Notes: generated by a model from the sequence alone, not told the origin. Shown: positions 27,401 through 34,844, numbered from the stretch's first letter. The stretch: 64,000 nucleotides of DNA from Micromonospora sp. U21 (GCF_018070045.1 NZ_JAGPYK010000027.1:20522-84521); one strand, 5' to 3'. A program made the numbers and translations.

Positions 27401-27494
27401 CCGCCGGCGCCGGGTTGATCATGGACATCGCGAGCGCGGCGGCGATCGACATCGCGAGTAGCCGTCCCCATCGGGGACGCCGGGTCACGTTCAT
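21492..27494 (-). CDS. Giant secreted ThuA / glucose-sorbosone dehydrogenase / PKD / beta-sandwich protein
   Basis: 2000 aa. Signal peptide 1-33 (LAMSIAAALAMSMINPAPAAA). ThuA-like domain about 40-255 (VLIFTKTTQFRHTEAIEQG, GHGIVSIHNATD). Glucose/sorbosone dehydrogenase-type beta-propeller about 280-730 (NTSAPYAMDVAPDGRAFYTE, GEDGLLGIALDPNF, LRGKILRIHPEPDGTY, YAMGFRNPFRFSIDP). PKD domain about 735-810 (GPSSDPEGEPLTYAWDFDGN). A CBM6-like and a Big-type domain follow about 905-1130, then three DUF1349-like beta-sandwiches (about 1135-1680), OmpL47-like repeats (about 1690-1880), and a helical C-terminal FIMAH-like domain (ALIDRYRAEGLILPHREAAL). The enzyme part probably hydrolyses or oxidises sugars outside the cell; the rest would bind glycans. 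The ATG at 27494 has AGGAGG 11 bases upstream. Last gene of the sugar operon, 99 bp after the epimerase. Confidence 0.92.
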   Translation of the reverse strand: MNVTRRPRWGRLLAMSIAAALAMSMINPAPAAAHPGAHGDAHVLIFTKTTQFRHTEAIEQGVPVLQAAFADAGITSEHTEDSSIFNDEDLAHFDALVMFQASGDPWTADQKAAMERYMQAGHGIVSIHNATDMRGNYAWWDSMIGTLMPGHAATGSSPGLPGTVRVEDHAHPSTSHLPQRWQRADEWYNYALNVRGDAHVLATMDETTYDPGGNAMGYDHPISWCKPYDGGRAWMTGMGHFGAHYTGEAQLVQHITGGVKWAAGTVQGDCGGTTWDKFERVPLDQNTSAPYAMDVAPDGRAFYTELVRGEIRVYDPRTRTTSTAITIPVYSGGEDGLLGIALDPNFAENGHLYIYYSPASSDDTNPANFVNRLSRLTVGEGSQIDRASEKVLLEVPARRLPDEPGHTGGGLDFGLDGNLYLGVGDDVNPHSEPSGGYAPLSERDGTFHDARETSANTNDLRGKILRIHPEPDGTYTIPEGNMFPPGTEKTRLEIYAMGFRNPFRFSIDPQTGALGMADYSPDNGSDNPDRGPAGIAEWNLITEPGFYGWPLCMGNNEPFRDVDYRTNPVTVGAYFDCANPVNDSIRNTGLAQLPAAKPAKMWYGYQRSSVPSVIPQGGGLAPMGGPFYQYDPELESDTKFPAYYDGKPFFYEWSRNKMYSIIPTDNGNVEKVNPFLPQEQFLAPIDSKFGPEGSLYVLDWGGGFGRDNPNSGLYRIDYISGSRSPEAKVTATPDSGPAPIEVRFDGGPSSDPEGEPLTYAWDFDGNGTVDSTDRAPTHTYTDNGVYNPRLTVTDPHGKTGTTTVPITAGNKRPEVRFELPPTGAFFDFGDEISWNLKVTDAEDTQIDDADVVIQPALGHDEHAHPAEPLHGRTGTVAASLGGGHSDDMNVFYALDGRYTDSGGPGGIPPLTGSDTTLLFSKQREAEFFEASQGVTVAPSRDVEGHANAITGQNGAWASYDPVNLRGVDKLVLRVSAAGAGTVELRRGAPDGALLGAAQVPATTAGGYVDVPVAVTDPGETFVLYAVFPGAGERRLNFIEADGKGVSPTSKPKVTVTAPTPDDELEPGAIQVTADASDAENTITKVEFFAGDTSIGTDTTAPYALTWNATTEQRYRLTAVATNDMGTSSTSRIVEVEVGDLYGDWQTFSNTNATYDRPDTDTWVINSGGGNMWQGTDQYGSVYLPAAAGNQWTATVKIERQTNSNPSAKAGLIVRNDVTQPGTSPGYAAMTMRAGLGFEWLRDTDGNGQLDASTGVSTTNYPAWVRIVRDGNQYYGYWSKDGVTFTGVGDPVTLPGAVSPQDIGLAVTAHSMSATSEAEFSGFSLVDEVIHPGPDPEPEPGPGCVVKGSDTFDGTALATTRWTVVRNAPNMPVRVAEGALALPVTNGDINEDTTGPISYVGQPARAGAWTVETKVAIEHSREWQRAGLLMHGSDNDYVKVAFTRNSSGGRILEFQTESAGTRRWHATVEVPADFPEAVHLRLVSDGSKLTAAYSTDGSTWTAMAGEATVIPSATIGLMAAGDTAATAVDAVFDHFTVTPDSTDDGVRGPTDEFDGDALDGCRWDAVVRYDSSKAAVTDGQLRIETQSGDINGGNTQAPRNFILQDLPDGDWTIQTRLTPTMLHRWQLAGFLVYADDDNYVKFDVVATNASGSPTDLRAELVSERNGEFGNGGNLSIDVAEATESGWYDLRLKRTGNAYSAEISDGGVNWTSLGDPVTNDAAMTSVGLLALGPEQVSPVTVAFDYFRVVDTTPPTVSVTVDPAAPNGEDGWYVSPVTVSATGTDNRTGPVGISYAVGDGEWADYREPVKVTADGTHELRFRAVDEAGNTSPESAVTLRVDSTAPVVSFDGVTDGGSYQLGKMLPISASAKDPASGVASVVVRLDGEPVTAAVAPTAGTHQVTAVATDKAGNEVESTASFEVFATFANTEALIDRYRAEGLILPHREAALKSQLKVAERMAKAGQKPPAEAALDRFATFARTVADEQARTQLLAAGTYLRAHL

Positions 27495-27593
27495 GGGGTG
27501 CGGAACCTCCTGGGACGCGCGAGGAACTGATGCTGTCGTGACCAGGCGGCGTGCCGGCGCCGTCGGGCTGTACGGAGCGCGGGTTTGTCGGAT

Positions 27594-28445
27594 CTACGGC
27601 ATCACCGCCCGCAGGAACGTCAGGCCGTCCACGGCGATCGCGTCCTGGCTGTCGGCGAGCGGTCGCCAGATGGAGGCGGCGGTGGCGATCGTTGCGTTCT
27701 CCGCGGTGAACGACTCGATGCACAGCGGGCCGGTGTAGCCGGTCTCGTCGATCGCGGCGATGATGGCCGGCCAGTCCAGGTGGTCGGTGCCGGGTGTGCC
27801 CCGGTCGTTGCCGCAGACCTGGACATGTGCCACTCGGCCGGCGGCCGCGCGGATCGCCGCCCGGATGTCGGTCTCCTCGATGTTCTGGTGGTAGAGGTCG
27901 AGCGCGACCCCGCAGTGCGGCAGGTCGCCGATCGCCTCGACGGTCTGGCCGACGGTGTTGAGCAAGCTTGTCTCGTAGCGGTTGAGCGGCTCGACGCCCA
28001 CCGTGACCCCGGCCGCACCGGCGTGCACGACGACCGGGGCGAGGTTCTCCCGCAGCTGAGCGTAGGCCGCGGCCCGCTCGGCCGGGGACAGCCGCCAGGT
28101 GCGGCCGACCGACGTGTACGCCGGTCCGGCGATCACCGGTGAGCCGACCGTCGCGGCGACGTCCACCACCGTGCGCAAGTAGTCCTGGGTGGACCGGACG
28201 GTGGCCTCGTCCGCCGCGACGAGTTCACGGCCGGGTGGCATGACGAGGCAGACGGTGGCACCGAGGCCGTGGTCGGCGAGCACCTGGGCGGCCTGCTTCG
28301 GGTCCCAGTCCCCCGGGTTCTCGACGGGGAGTTCGAGCACGTCGAAGCCCCACCCCGCGACCTTGGCCGCGAGGGCGGCCAAGGCCGCGTCGGTCAGCGG
28401 CGAGGTCCACACCCAGGTGTTGACCCCGAGCGGACGTCCGGTCAC
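27594..28445 (-). CDS. Sugar phosphate isomerase/epimerase (tagatose/psicose-3-epimerase-like)
   Basis: 283 aa, a complete xylose-isomerase-like TIM barrel with the metal-site motifs of ketose 3-epimerases: GFDVLELPVENPGDWD, TVGVEPLNRYETSLLNTV (Glu), VALDLYHQNIEETD (Asp, His), HVQVCGNDRGTPGTDHLDW (His) and LCIESFT (Glu). It is cytosolic, with no signal peptide. The GTG at 28445 overlaps the stop of the binding-protein gene (GTGA). It probably isomerises or cleaves the sugar delivered by the ABC system after oxidation by the Gfo/Idh/MocA enzyme. The substrate cannot be read from sequence. Confidence 0.9.
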   Translation of the reverse strand: MTGRPLGVNTWVWTSPLTDAALAALAAKVAGWGFDVLELPVENPGDWDPKQAAQVLADHGLGATVCLVMPPGRELVAADEATVRSTQDYLRTVVDVAATVGSPVIAGPAYTSVGRTWRLSPAERAAAYAQLRENLAPVVVHAGAAGVTVGVEPLNRYETSLLNTVGQTVEAIGDLPHCGVALDLYHQNIEETDIRAAIRAAAGRVAHVQVCGNDRGTPGTDHLDWPAIIAAIDETGYTGPLCIESFTAENATIATAASIWRPLADSQDAIAVDGLTFLRAVMP

Positions 28446-29614
28446 TTCCACGGCCCTGGGTAGCCCGGCATACCCTCGCAGCCGCACATCGCGTAGTGCA
28501 GCGGCGGCATGTCCTGCTTGACGTACTCCCGGACGTTGTCGCTGGTGATCCGCGGCTGCGGCAGCACCCACTCCTTCGGCACCTGCTCGCCCTTGAGGAT
28601 CTTCACGGCGGCGACGACGGGGGTACGCCACTGGTAGGTGGGGTAGGTCGGCGCGATCGCGTTCAGGCCCTCGTCGACCCAGAGCCGCAGGAAGTCCTGC
28701 TGGTCCTCACCGACGATGGCGGGCACGTCGACGCCGGCGTCCTGGAACGCCTCGGCCGCGGCGACGGCAGTCGCGCCGGCGTCCATCCACACACCGTCGA
28801 TCTTCCCTTCACGCTGGATGTAGTCGGACACGATGCTCTTGGTCTTGGCTGCGTCACCGTCGGTGAACTCCACCCCGACCACGTCGAGTTCGGTGCCACC
28901 GAAGATCTCGTTGGCGGCCGCCCACCGCTGCTCGAGCACGTCCACGCCGGGCAGGATGCGCAGGGCGAGGATCTTGCCGCCGGGCTTGACCTTCTCCTTG
29001 AGAAACTCGGCGCCGTCGGCGCCGAAGGCGAACCCGCCGATGGGATGGATGAAGGTGACCGGGCAGGTGGTGTTGACGCCCCGGTCGAACACGATCACGG
29101 GTACGCCGGTGCCGCACGCCTGCTCGACGGCGGGCGTCAGGGTGGCGGTGGTGTTCGGCGAGATGATGATCGCGGAGCAGTTGCGACCGGACAGCGACTG
29201 AATGTCGCTGACCTGCTTGTCGTCCTTGGCCTCCGCGTCCAACACGACGAAGTCGGTGATCTCCGGGTGCAGCTTCACCTCCTGCTGCATGGTCTTGAAG
29301 CCCACCTGCCGCCACGGGTTGTTCACGGCGGCGTTGGAGAAGCAGAGGGTGTATTTCCCGCCCGGCTTGGCGAACTTCGCCGTGTCGGCCATCTGCGGCT
29401 CGAGCATCTGCTCCCACGGCTTGCCGTTCGGGCCCTGCGGTGTGGCGTTACGGAAGGCGAGCTGACGGTCGTACTCGGCCTGGTCGAAGAACTCCGACTT
29501 GGGGCTGTCGGAGCTGGGTGATCCGCCGCTCGAGGGCTCGTCGGGCAGATCGCTCGAACAGCCGGCGAGGGCGAGCATCCCCGCCGCGGCCACCAGGGCC
29601 CATCTTCTCGTCAT
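28442..29614 (-). CDS. Sugar ABC transporter substrate-binding lipoprotein (CUT2 type)
   Basis: 390 aa. Lipoprotein signal MTRRWALVAAAGMLALAGC with Cys as the lipid-anchored residue, then an acidic and Ser-rich linker. A periplasmic-binding-protein fold of the ribose/xylose type follows: YTLCFSNAAVNNPWRQVGF, IQSLSGRNCSAIIISPNTT, GVPVIVFDRGVNTTCPVTF and DGVWMDAGATAVAAAEAF. It captures a mono- or small oligosaccharide for the permeases encoded just upstream. The ATG at 29614 has AAGGAG 10 bases upstream. There is a 32-bp gap after the permease and a 4-bp overlap with the epimerase. Confidence 0.93.
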   Translation of the reverse strand: MTRRWALVAAAGMLALAGCSSDLPDEPSSGGSPSSDSPKSEFFDQAEYDRQLAFRNATPQGPNGKPWEQMLEPQMADTAKFAKPGGKYTLCFSNAAVNNPWRQVGFKTMQQEVKLHPEITDFVVLDAEAKDDKQVSDIQSLSGRNCSAIIISPNTTATLTPAVEQACGTGVPVIVFDRGVNTTCPVTFIHPIGGFAFGADGAEFLKEKVKPGGKILALRILPGVDVLEQRWAAANEIFGGTELDVVGVEFTDGDAAKTKSIVSDYIQREGKIDGVWMDAGATAVAAAEAFQDAGVDVPAIVGEDQQDFLRLWVDEGLNAIAPTYPTYQWRTPVVAAVKILKGEQVPKEWVLPQPRITSDNVREYVKQDMPPLHYAMCGCEGMPGYPGPWK

Positions 29615-29646
29615 TGTCTTCGATCTCCTTACCAGTCGAGGGGACG

Positions 29647-30651
29647 TCAGGAGGAAACGGGTTGCACGCTGTTTCGGTGTTTCGGCCACAGCCGCAGCCG
29701 TTGCCGCAGGCCACCGCCGAGAGCGGCGTACGCGACGGCGGCGATGATGATCACGCCCTGGACGGCCGACTCGAGGGCGCCGCTCACGCCGAGCAGGTTC
29801 AGCAGCGTGAAGAGCGCCTCCAGGGAGAGCGCGCCGGCGGCGGCCGCGACGACCGACCCGCGCCCGCCGCCGAGGAGTACGCCACCCAGCACGACCGCGG
29901 TGATCGCACGGAATTCCAGGCCCTCGCCGACCTGCGCCGAGACGCCGGCGAAGCCACCGAACAGGATCGCGGCGATCGCGGCGAGCAGGCCGGACAGGAC
30001 GAACGCGAGCAACCGGAGCCGGTCGACCTGACCGCCGGAGAGCCGTACGGCGGCGTCGTTGTCGCCGACCGCCACCAACGCCCGGCCGGTGCCGCTGCGC
30101 ATGAACAGCGCCGCGGCAACCAGAATGGCCAGCAGGATCAGCACCGACCAGGGGACCTCGCCGAGCACCGGAACGTCCAAGGCGCCCCGCCCGAACGTCC
30201 GGAAGCCTGTGGACAGCGCACCCCGGGGAGCGCCGCCGGTCCACAGGAAGGTCGCGCCGTCGAGCACGAGCAGCATGCCGAGGGTGACGATGAACGACGG
30301 CACCAGGAGCTTCGTCGTGACGAGCCCGTTGACCAGGCCGACCAACAGGCCGAACCCCAGCACGACGAGGATCACCCACGTCGTCGCGGACTCGCTGCCG
30401 TCGATGAGGCGGGCCGCGATGACCACCCCGGCGGTCACCAGGGCGCCGACCGACAGGTCGAACCCGCCGGAGACGATGACGAAGTACTGCCCGATCGCGA
30501 GGATCATCAGCGGCGCAGCCCGCTTGAGCAGCGCCAGGTAGCCGGCGGGCCCGTCGTAGGCCGGGCCGGCGATGGCCAGACCGACGAGCAGCAGGAGCAG
30601 GACGACGAGCACCGGCGCGGTGCCCTCGGCCAGGCGTGGACGCCAGGTCAC
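29647..30651 (-). CDS. Sugar ABC transporter permease 2 (CUT2 type)
   Basis: 334 aa with about nine or ten transmembrane helices, of the RbsC/XylH family: LMILAIGQYFVIVSGGFDLS and VGALVTAGVVI, GLVNGLVTTKLLVPSFIVTL, AITAVVLGGVLLGGGRGSVV. The GTG at 30651 overlaps the stop codon of permease 1 (GTGA). It probably forms a heterodimer with permease 1 and uses the single RbsA-type ATPase. Confidence 0.93.
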   Translation of the reverse strand: MTWRPRLAEGTAPVLVVLLLLLVGLAIAGPAYDGPAGYLALLKRAAPLMILAIGQYFVIVSGGFDLSVGALVTAGVVIAARLIDGSESATTWVILVVLGFGLLVGLVNGLVTTKLLVPSFIVTLGMLLVLDGATFLWTGGAPRGALSTGFRTFGRGALDVPVLGEVPWSVLILLAILVAAALFMRSGTGRALVAVGDNDAAVRLSGGQVDRLRLLAFVLSGLLAAIAAILFGGFAGVSAQVGEGLEFRAITAVVLGGVLLGGGRGSVVAAAAGALSLEALFTLLNLLGVSGALESAVQGVIIIAAVAYAALGGGLRQRLRLWPKHRNSVQPVSS

Positions 30652-31673
30652 GTGAACCTCCGGCGGGCGCGATCGGCCATCATGCGACGGGCGTAGAGCG
30701 CGACCGCGGTCACGAGGACGACACCGCGCACCACGTTCTTGAAGAACGGGTCGACCTCGAGGTCGTCGAAGATCGTGTCCAGGGTGGCCAGGATGAGGAC
30801 GCCGCCGAGGGTGCCGACGACGCCGCCCCGGCCGCCGGCGAGCAGCGTTCCGCCGAGCACGACGGCGGCGATCGACTCCAGGTCGTAGCCGGCGTCGGTG
30901 CCGACGTACGGGGCGCCCGATCCGAGTCGACTGGCGAGGTAGATCCCGGTGAGGCCGGCGGCGACCGAGCACAGCACGTGCGCGGTGATGACGACCCGGC
31001 GGGTCGGCACTCCGGAGAGTCGGGCCACCTCCGTGTCACCACCGACGGCGTAGATGTGGTAGCCGGGACGGGTCCGCGTCAGGTACCACCAGGCGAGCGC
31101 GACCACGGCCAGCATGAGCAGCGCCGCGACCGGCACCGGCCCGATCCGGTCGTAGCCGAGGTGCTGGAAGCCGCGGGGAACGTCGCCGGCCGGGCCGGTG
31201 TAGGTGTTCTCGAGGTAGCCCCGCAGGATCAGCGCCACGCCGAGTGTGGCGATGAACGCGTTGGCCCTCAGGACCGTGATGATCAGACCGTTGACCAGAC
31301 CGACGCCGGCGGCTACGGCGAGCGCGAGCAGCACGCCGGGCAGGACCATGCTCTCCCGCCCGGCCATCGTCTCCGCCGCGAGCAGCGAGGTGAGGCCGAT
31401 CAGGTAGGCGACGGACAGATCGAGGGATCCGGTGAGGATCACCATTGTCTGGCCGACGGCGACGACGCCGAGCGCGGTGGCCCGGGTGAGGATGTTGAGG
31501 ATGCCGGCTTGGTCGAGCAGGACCTCGCCCCGCAGCCCGACGAGGACACTGCCGACGACGAGCAGCGTGACGAGCGCGAGGTAGACGATGACGACCGGGG
31601 TGAACCGCCGGCGCACCGCCGGCCTGACGGCGCTCTGCCGGGCCGGGGAGATGTTCTCCTGAAGCGTGCTCAT
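30648..31673 (-). CDS. Sugar ABC transporter permease 1 (CUT2 type)
   Basis: 341 aa, RbsC-like: VVAVGQTMVILTGSLDLSVA, GLVNGLIITVLRANAFIATL, IYAVGGDTEVARLSGVPTRR and AAVVLGGTLLAGGRGGVVGT. Two different permeases with one two-domain ATPase is a recurrent CUT2 arrangement. The ATG at 31673 overlaps the ATPase stop (ATGA). It is an integral membrane component of the importer. Confidence 0.93.
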   Translation of the reverse strand: MSTLQENISPARQSAVRPAVRRRFTPVVIVYLALVTLLVVGSVLVGLRGEVLLDQAGILNILTRATALGVVAVGQTMVILTGSLDLSVAYLIGLTSLLAAETMAGRESMVLPGVLLALAVAAGVGLVNGLIITVLRANAFIATLGVALILRGYLENTYTGPAGDVPRGFQHLGYDRIGPVPVAALLMLAVVALAWWYLTRTRPGYHIYAVGGDTEVARLSGVPTRRVVITAHVLCSVAAGLTGIYLASRLGSGAPYVGTDAGYDLESIAAVVLGGTLLAGGRGGVVGTLGGVLILATLDTIFDDLEVDPFFKNVVRGVVLVTAVALYARRMMADRARRRFT

Positions 31674-33172
31674 GCCACCTCACCGACCCGGTGTCCGGTG
31701 GCGAGCGCCATCACCGCGCCCTCGCTCGCTCCGGCGGGCAGCTCACCGGCCGGCCCGCCGTCGTGCATGACGAGGATCCGGTCACTCATGCCGATCAGCT
31801 CGGGAAGCTCCGAGGAGATCATCAGCACGGCCACGCCCCGCCTCGCGAGATCGCGCAGCAACTCGTGCACGGCCCGCTTCGCGCCGACGTCGATGCCACG
31901 CGTCGGCTCGTCGACGACGAGCACCCCCGGATCGACGGCCAGCCACTTGGCGAGAACCACCTTCTGCTGGTTGCCGCCGGACAGGAAGCGCACCTCCTGG
32001 TGCTCGCCGCGGGCCACCACGGCCACCATGTCCAGCAGCCCCGGCAGGTCCGACCGGGCGCGCGACCGCGCGCCGCGCAGCGCGGCACGGCGCACCAGCA
32101 ACGTGTTGTCCCGTACAGACTGGCGAAGCGCCAGCCCATCGCCCTTGCGGTCCTCGGTGACCAGCGCGATCCCGAGGCGTACGGCGGTGCGCGGCCGGGT
32201 CACCCGCCGCGGCGTACCGTCCACCTCCATCACCCCGCGCGTGAACGGCTCGACACCGAAAACCGCACGGGCGACAGCGGAGCGACCGGACCCCTGCAAC
32301 CCCGCCAGCCCGACGATCTCCCCGGCGCGTACCTCGATGGTCAGGTCGCGGACCCGGTCGTTGCCGGCGCCGCGTAACGCGAGGCGCACCGGCCCGAGGT
32401 CGTCCGGGGTGGCCCGGTCCGGGTAGTACTCGCCCAGGTCGCGCCCCACCATGTGCCGGACGAGGTTCTCCGAGGTCAGCTCCCCCGTCGGGGCGCAGGT
32501 GACGAACCGGCCGTCCTTGAGCACGGTGATCCGGTCGGAGAGGTCGAAGACCTCGCGCATGCGATGCGAGACGTAGAGGATGGCGATGCCGCGCTCGCGC
32601 AGCCGGCGCACCAGGTCATAGAGCAGCGCGACCTCGTGATCGGCGAGCGCGGCGGTCGGCTCGTCCATGCCCAGCACCCGGGCGTTCGTCGACAACGCCT
32701 TGACGATCTCGACGACCTGCCGCTGGGCGACCGACAGCGACGACACCGCGTCATCCGGATCGATCCCGTCCTCGCCGAGCCAGTCCAGCAGCTCGCGGGT
32801 GTCGGCCACCATGCGCCGCCGGTCGACCTGCATCCTGCGCACGGGCTCGCGGCCGAGGTAGACGTTCTCGGCGACGCTGCGGTGCGGCAGCAGGGTGAAC
32901 TCCTGGTGGATGATCGCGATGCCGGCCCGCTGCGCGTCGCTGGGGCCGGCGAAGGACACCGCTGCGCCGTCGACCTCGATGGTGCCGCCGTCCGGCCGAT
33001 GCACCCCGGCCAGCACCTTGAGCAGCGTGGACTTGCCCGCGCCGTTCTCGCCCATCACCGCGTGCACCTCCCCGCCGCGCAGCTCCAGGTCCACGCCGTG
33101 CAGCACCGATACGCCGAGGAAGGACTTGTTGATCCCGGTCAACCGCACGTTCGTCGTGGCGCGGGCGGTCAT
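31670..33172 (-). CDS. Sugar ABC transporter ATP-binding protein, two ABC domains (RbsA/MglA type)
   Basis: 500 aa. First domain: Walker A MGENGAGKSTLLKVLAG, signature SLSVAQRQVVEIVKAL, Walker B LGMDEPTAAL. Second domain: a degenerate Walker A GLQGSGRSAVARAVFG (Lys replaced by Arg, as usual in RbsA/MglA), signature LSGGNQQKVVLAKWL, Walker B VLVVDEPTRGID. It powers import by the two permeases. The ATG at 33172 overlaps the Gfo/Idh/MocA stop by 4 bp. Confidence 0.95.
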   Translation of the reverse strand: MTARATTNVRLTGINKSFLGVSVLHGVDLELRGGEVHAVMGENGAGKSTLLKVLAGVHRPDGGTIEVDGAAVSFAGPSDAQRAGIAIIHQEFTLLPHRSVAENVYLGREPVRRMQVDRRRMVADTRELLDWLGEDGIDPDDAVSSLSVAQRQVVEIVKALSTNARVLGMDEPTAALADHEVALLYDLVRRLRERGIAILYVSHRMREVFDLSDRITVLKDGRFVTCAPTGELTSENLVRHMVGRDLGEYYPDRATPDDLGPVRLALRGAGNDRVRDLTIEVRAGEIVGLAGLQGSGRSAVARAVFGVEPFTRGVMEVDGTPRRVTRPRTAVRLGIALVTEDRKGDGLALRQSVRDNTLLVRRAALRGARSRARSDLPGLLDMVAVVARGEHQEVRFLSGGNQQKVVLAKWLAVDPGVLVVDEPTRGIDVGAKRAVHELLRDLARRGVAVLMISSELPELIGMSDRILVMHDGGPAGELPAGASEGAVMALATGHRVGEVA

Positions 33173-34296
33173 GTCGGCACCTCGGTCCAGGCGCCGTCCG
33201 CAGCCGCGGAGGCCAGCACCGCATCGGTGATGCGGGTGGCGCGCAGACCGTCGGTGAACGTGGGCAGGCCGTCGGGAACGTCCTCGCCGCGCACCGCCCG
33301 GTAGGTGTCGGCGACGAACGCGTCGAAGCAGTCCTGGTAGCCCTGGGCGTGCCCGGCGGGCAGCCGGACGTAGCGGGCGGCGGAGGGGTGCAACGTCGCG
33401 GGATCACGCAGTAACGTCTGGCCGCCCGCACGCCGGCCGATCCACAGCCGCTCCGGATCCTCCTGGTCGAAGCCGAAACTCGCCTCGGTGCCGGAGAGCT
33501 CCAGGTGCAGCCGGTTCTTACGGCCCGCGGCGACCTGCGACACCACCAGCGTGCCCAGCGTGCCCGCGGCGGTGGTGAACTGCACGGCGGCAAGGTCCTC
33601 GGTCGGGGCGCCGGCGTGGCGTGCGCGCTCGTGCACGACGGCGGTGCGGGCGGACAGGCGGGCGATCCGATCGCCGGCCACGAATTCGAACAGGTCGCAC
33701 CAGTGCGAGCCGATGTCCGCGAACGCCCGCGACGGCCCGCCGAGCGCCGCGTCGATCCGCCAGTCGTCGTCGGATGGGCGGGACAGCCAGTCCTGCAGGT
33801 AGCTGCCGGTGACGCTGGCGAGGTGGCCGGCCTCACCGGCGGCAAGCCGCGCCCGCAACTCACGCACCAACGGGTGGAAGCGGTAGACGAACGGCACCGT
33901 GGCAACCCGAGCTCCGGCCGCCTGCACCAGCGCTGCGGCCTCTACGCTCCCGGTGGCGAGCGGTTTCTCGCAGACGACGTGCACGCCGGCGGAGAGCGCG
34001 GCGGCGACGACGAGGGCGTGCGACGCGTTGGGCGTACACACGTGGAGCACGTCGATCTGGGCATTGTCGAGCAGGGTCGCCAGGTCCGGATAGCCCTCGT
34101 CGGCGCCGACGGCGCGAGCCGCGGCGGCGGCGCCGTCGGAGCGTGACGCCACTGCGGCGACGACACGTGCCCCGGCACGCCGGGCCGCCTCCGCGTGCAC
34201 CTGCCCCATGAATCCGGCGCCGACAACCGCCACGCGCACTGTCTGCTGATTGGATTCGAGCTCATCGGGTGTCGCTGCCAGGTCGGCCATAGACAT
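33169..34296 (-). CDS. Gfo/Idh/MocA-family NAD(P)-dependent oxidoreductase
   Basis: 375 aa. N-terminal Rossmann fold VRVAVVGAGFMGQVHAEAAR, then LHVCTPNASHALVVAAALS and GVHVVCEKPLA, the EKP motif with catalytic Lys. The C-terminal GFO_IDH_MocA domain has DIGSHWCDLFEFV, where the Asp/His pair sits. The family oxidises inositols, glucosides and other sugars, often at C3. First gene of the sugar operon. The ATG at 34296 has no Shine-Dalgarno and lies 7 nt after a -10 hexamer, so the mRNA is probably leaderless; an alternative ATG is at 34290. Confidence 0.93.
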   Translation of the reverse strand: MSMADLAATPDELESNQQTVRVAVVGAGFMGQVHAEAARRAGARVVAAVASRSDGAAAAARAVGADEGYPDLATLLDNAQIDVLHVCTPNASHALVVAAALSAGVHVVCEKPLATGSVEAAALVQAAGARVATVPFVYRFHPLVRELRARLAAGEAGHLASVTGSYLQDWLSRPSDDDWRIDAALGGPSRAFADIGSHWCDLFEFVAGDRIARLSARTAVVHERARHAGAPTEDLAAVQFTTAAGTLGTLVVSQVAAGRKNRLHLELSGTEASFGFDQEDPERLWIGRRAGGQTLLRDPATLHPSAARYVRLPAGHAQGYQDCFDAFVADTYRAVRGEDVPDGLPTFTDGLRATRITDAVLASAAADGAWTEVPT

Positions 34297-34302
34297 GCGT
34301 CG

Positions 34303-34340
34303 ACCGTAGCGACGACTTTTGCACTAGTCAACCAAAAGTC
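34303..34340 (-). promoter_or_regulatory. Sugar-operon promoter overlapped by a palindrome
   Basis: Minus strand: -35 TTGACT (34331-34326), a 17-nt spacer and -10 TACGGT (34308-34303). The A of the ATG at 34296 is the seventh base after the -10 box, so transcription should start at or next to it. An 8-bp inverted repeat (GACTTTTG at 34314-34321, CAAAAGTC at 34333-34340) covers the -35 box and is a likely repressor operator (LacI, ROK or GntR type unknown). No regulator gene is adjacent. Confidence 0.75.
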
Positions 34341-34844
34341 ACGCCACCATTGCGGATAGTTAGACGGTTGATGACGAAAGCCCGGACCGACGGAGCACCA
34401 CGTGGTTGAGGATGGACCGGGCCCGGGCCCAACGCCCTTGCCCCCACGCAGCTCGCGACGAGTTGGAAGCTGCCGGCGGCGCCGACTACCGCTACCGCGT
34501 CGCCGTGGAAGGCAACGACCGCGCCGCATCGACGTCGCCATCTCCTCCCGCCAGGCCCATCACCCGCATCAGCTCATGGCGGTTCTGACCCGAGCCCACC
34601 GGCGATCCGGTCTTCGGCCACGATCTACTTCAAGCACAGAGGGGTCTGTGGATATCTAACGGCCCTGTCTCACATTCGGTGGTGACGGGGGGCGAGGTCG
34701 ACCACAAGTCCATGATCGTCGTTCATGGCGACCTACAGCTCACGCCCAGATGACCCCCGTCAGCCCGGCTGGGCCGCATTGACGGACATCACCCGCCCAG
34801 GCTCGGACCGAGCACCCCCGGGCCTGCCCGGGTGCGCAAGCTCC
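34341..34844. other. Intergenic region between the sugar operon and the M48 gene
   Basis: About 500 bp without a convincing gene. A short plus-strand reading, ARDELEAAGGADYRYRVAVE (about 34450-34510), looks protein-like but has no supported start or continuation. Confidence 0.4.

Noticed and set aside
22896..27461. Long plus-strand open frames opposite the 2000-aa ThuA gene
   Set aside because: Shadow frames with biased Arg/Val/Gly content. The minus-strand product has clear domains over its full length.
30636..32426. A 596-codon plus-strand frame across the permease and ATPase genes
   Set aside because: It runs antisense to two genes with intact ABC-transporter motifs, with no plausible domains of its own.
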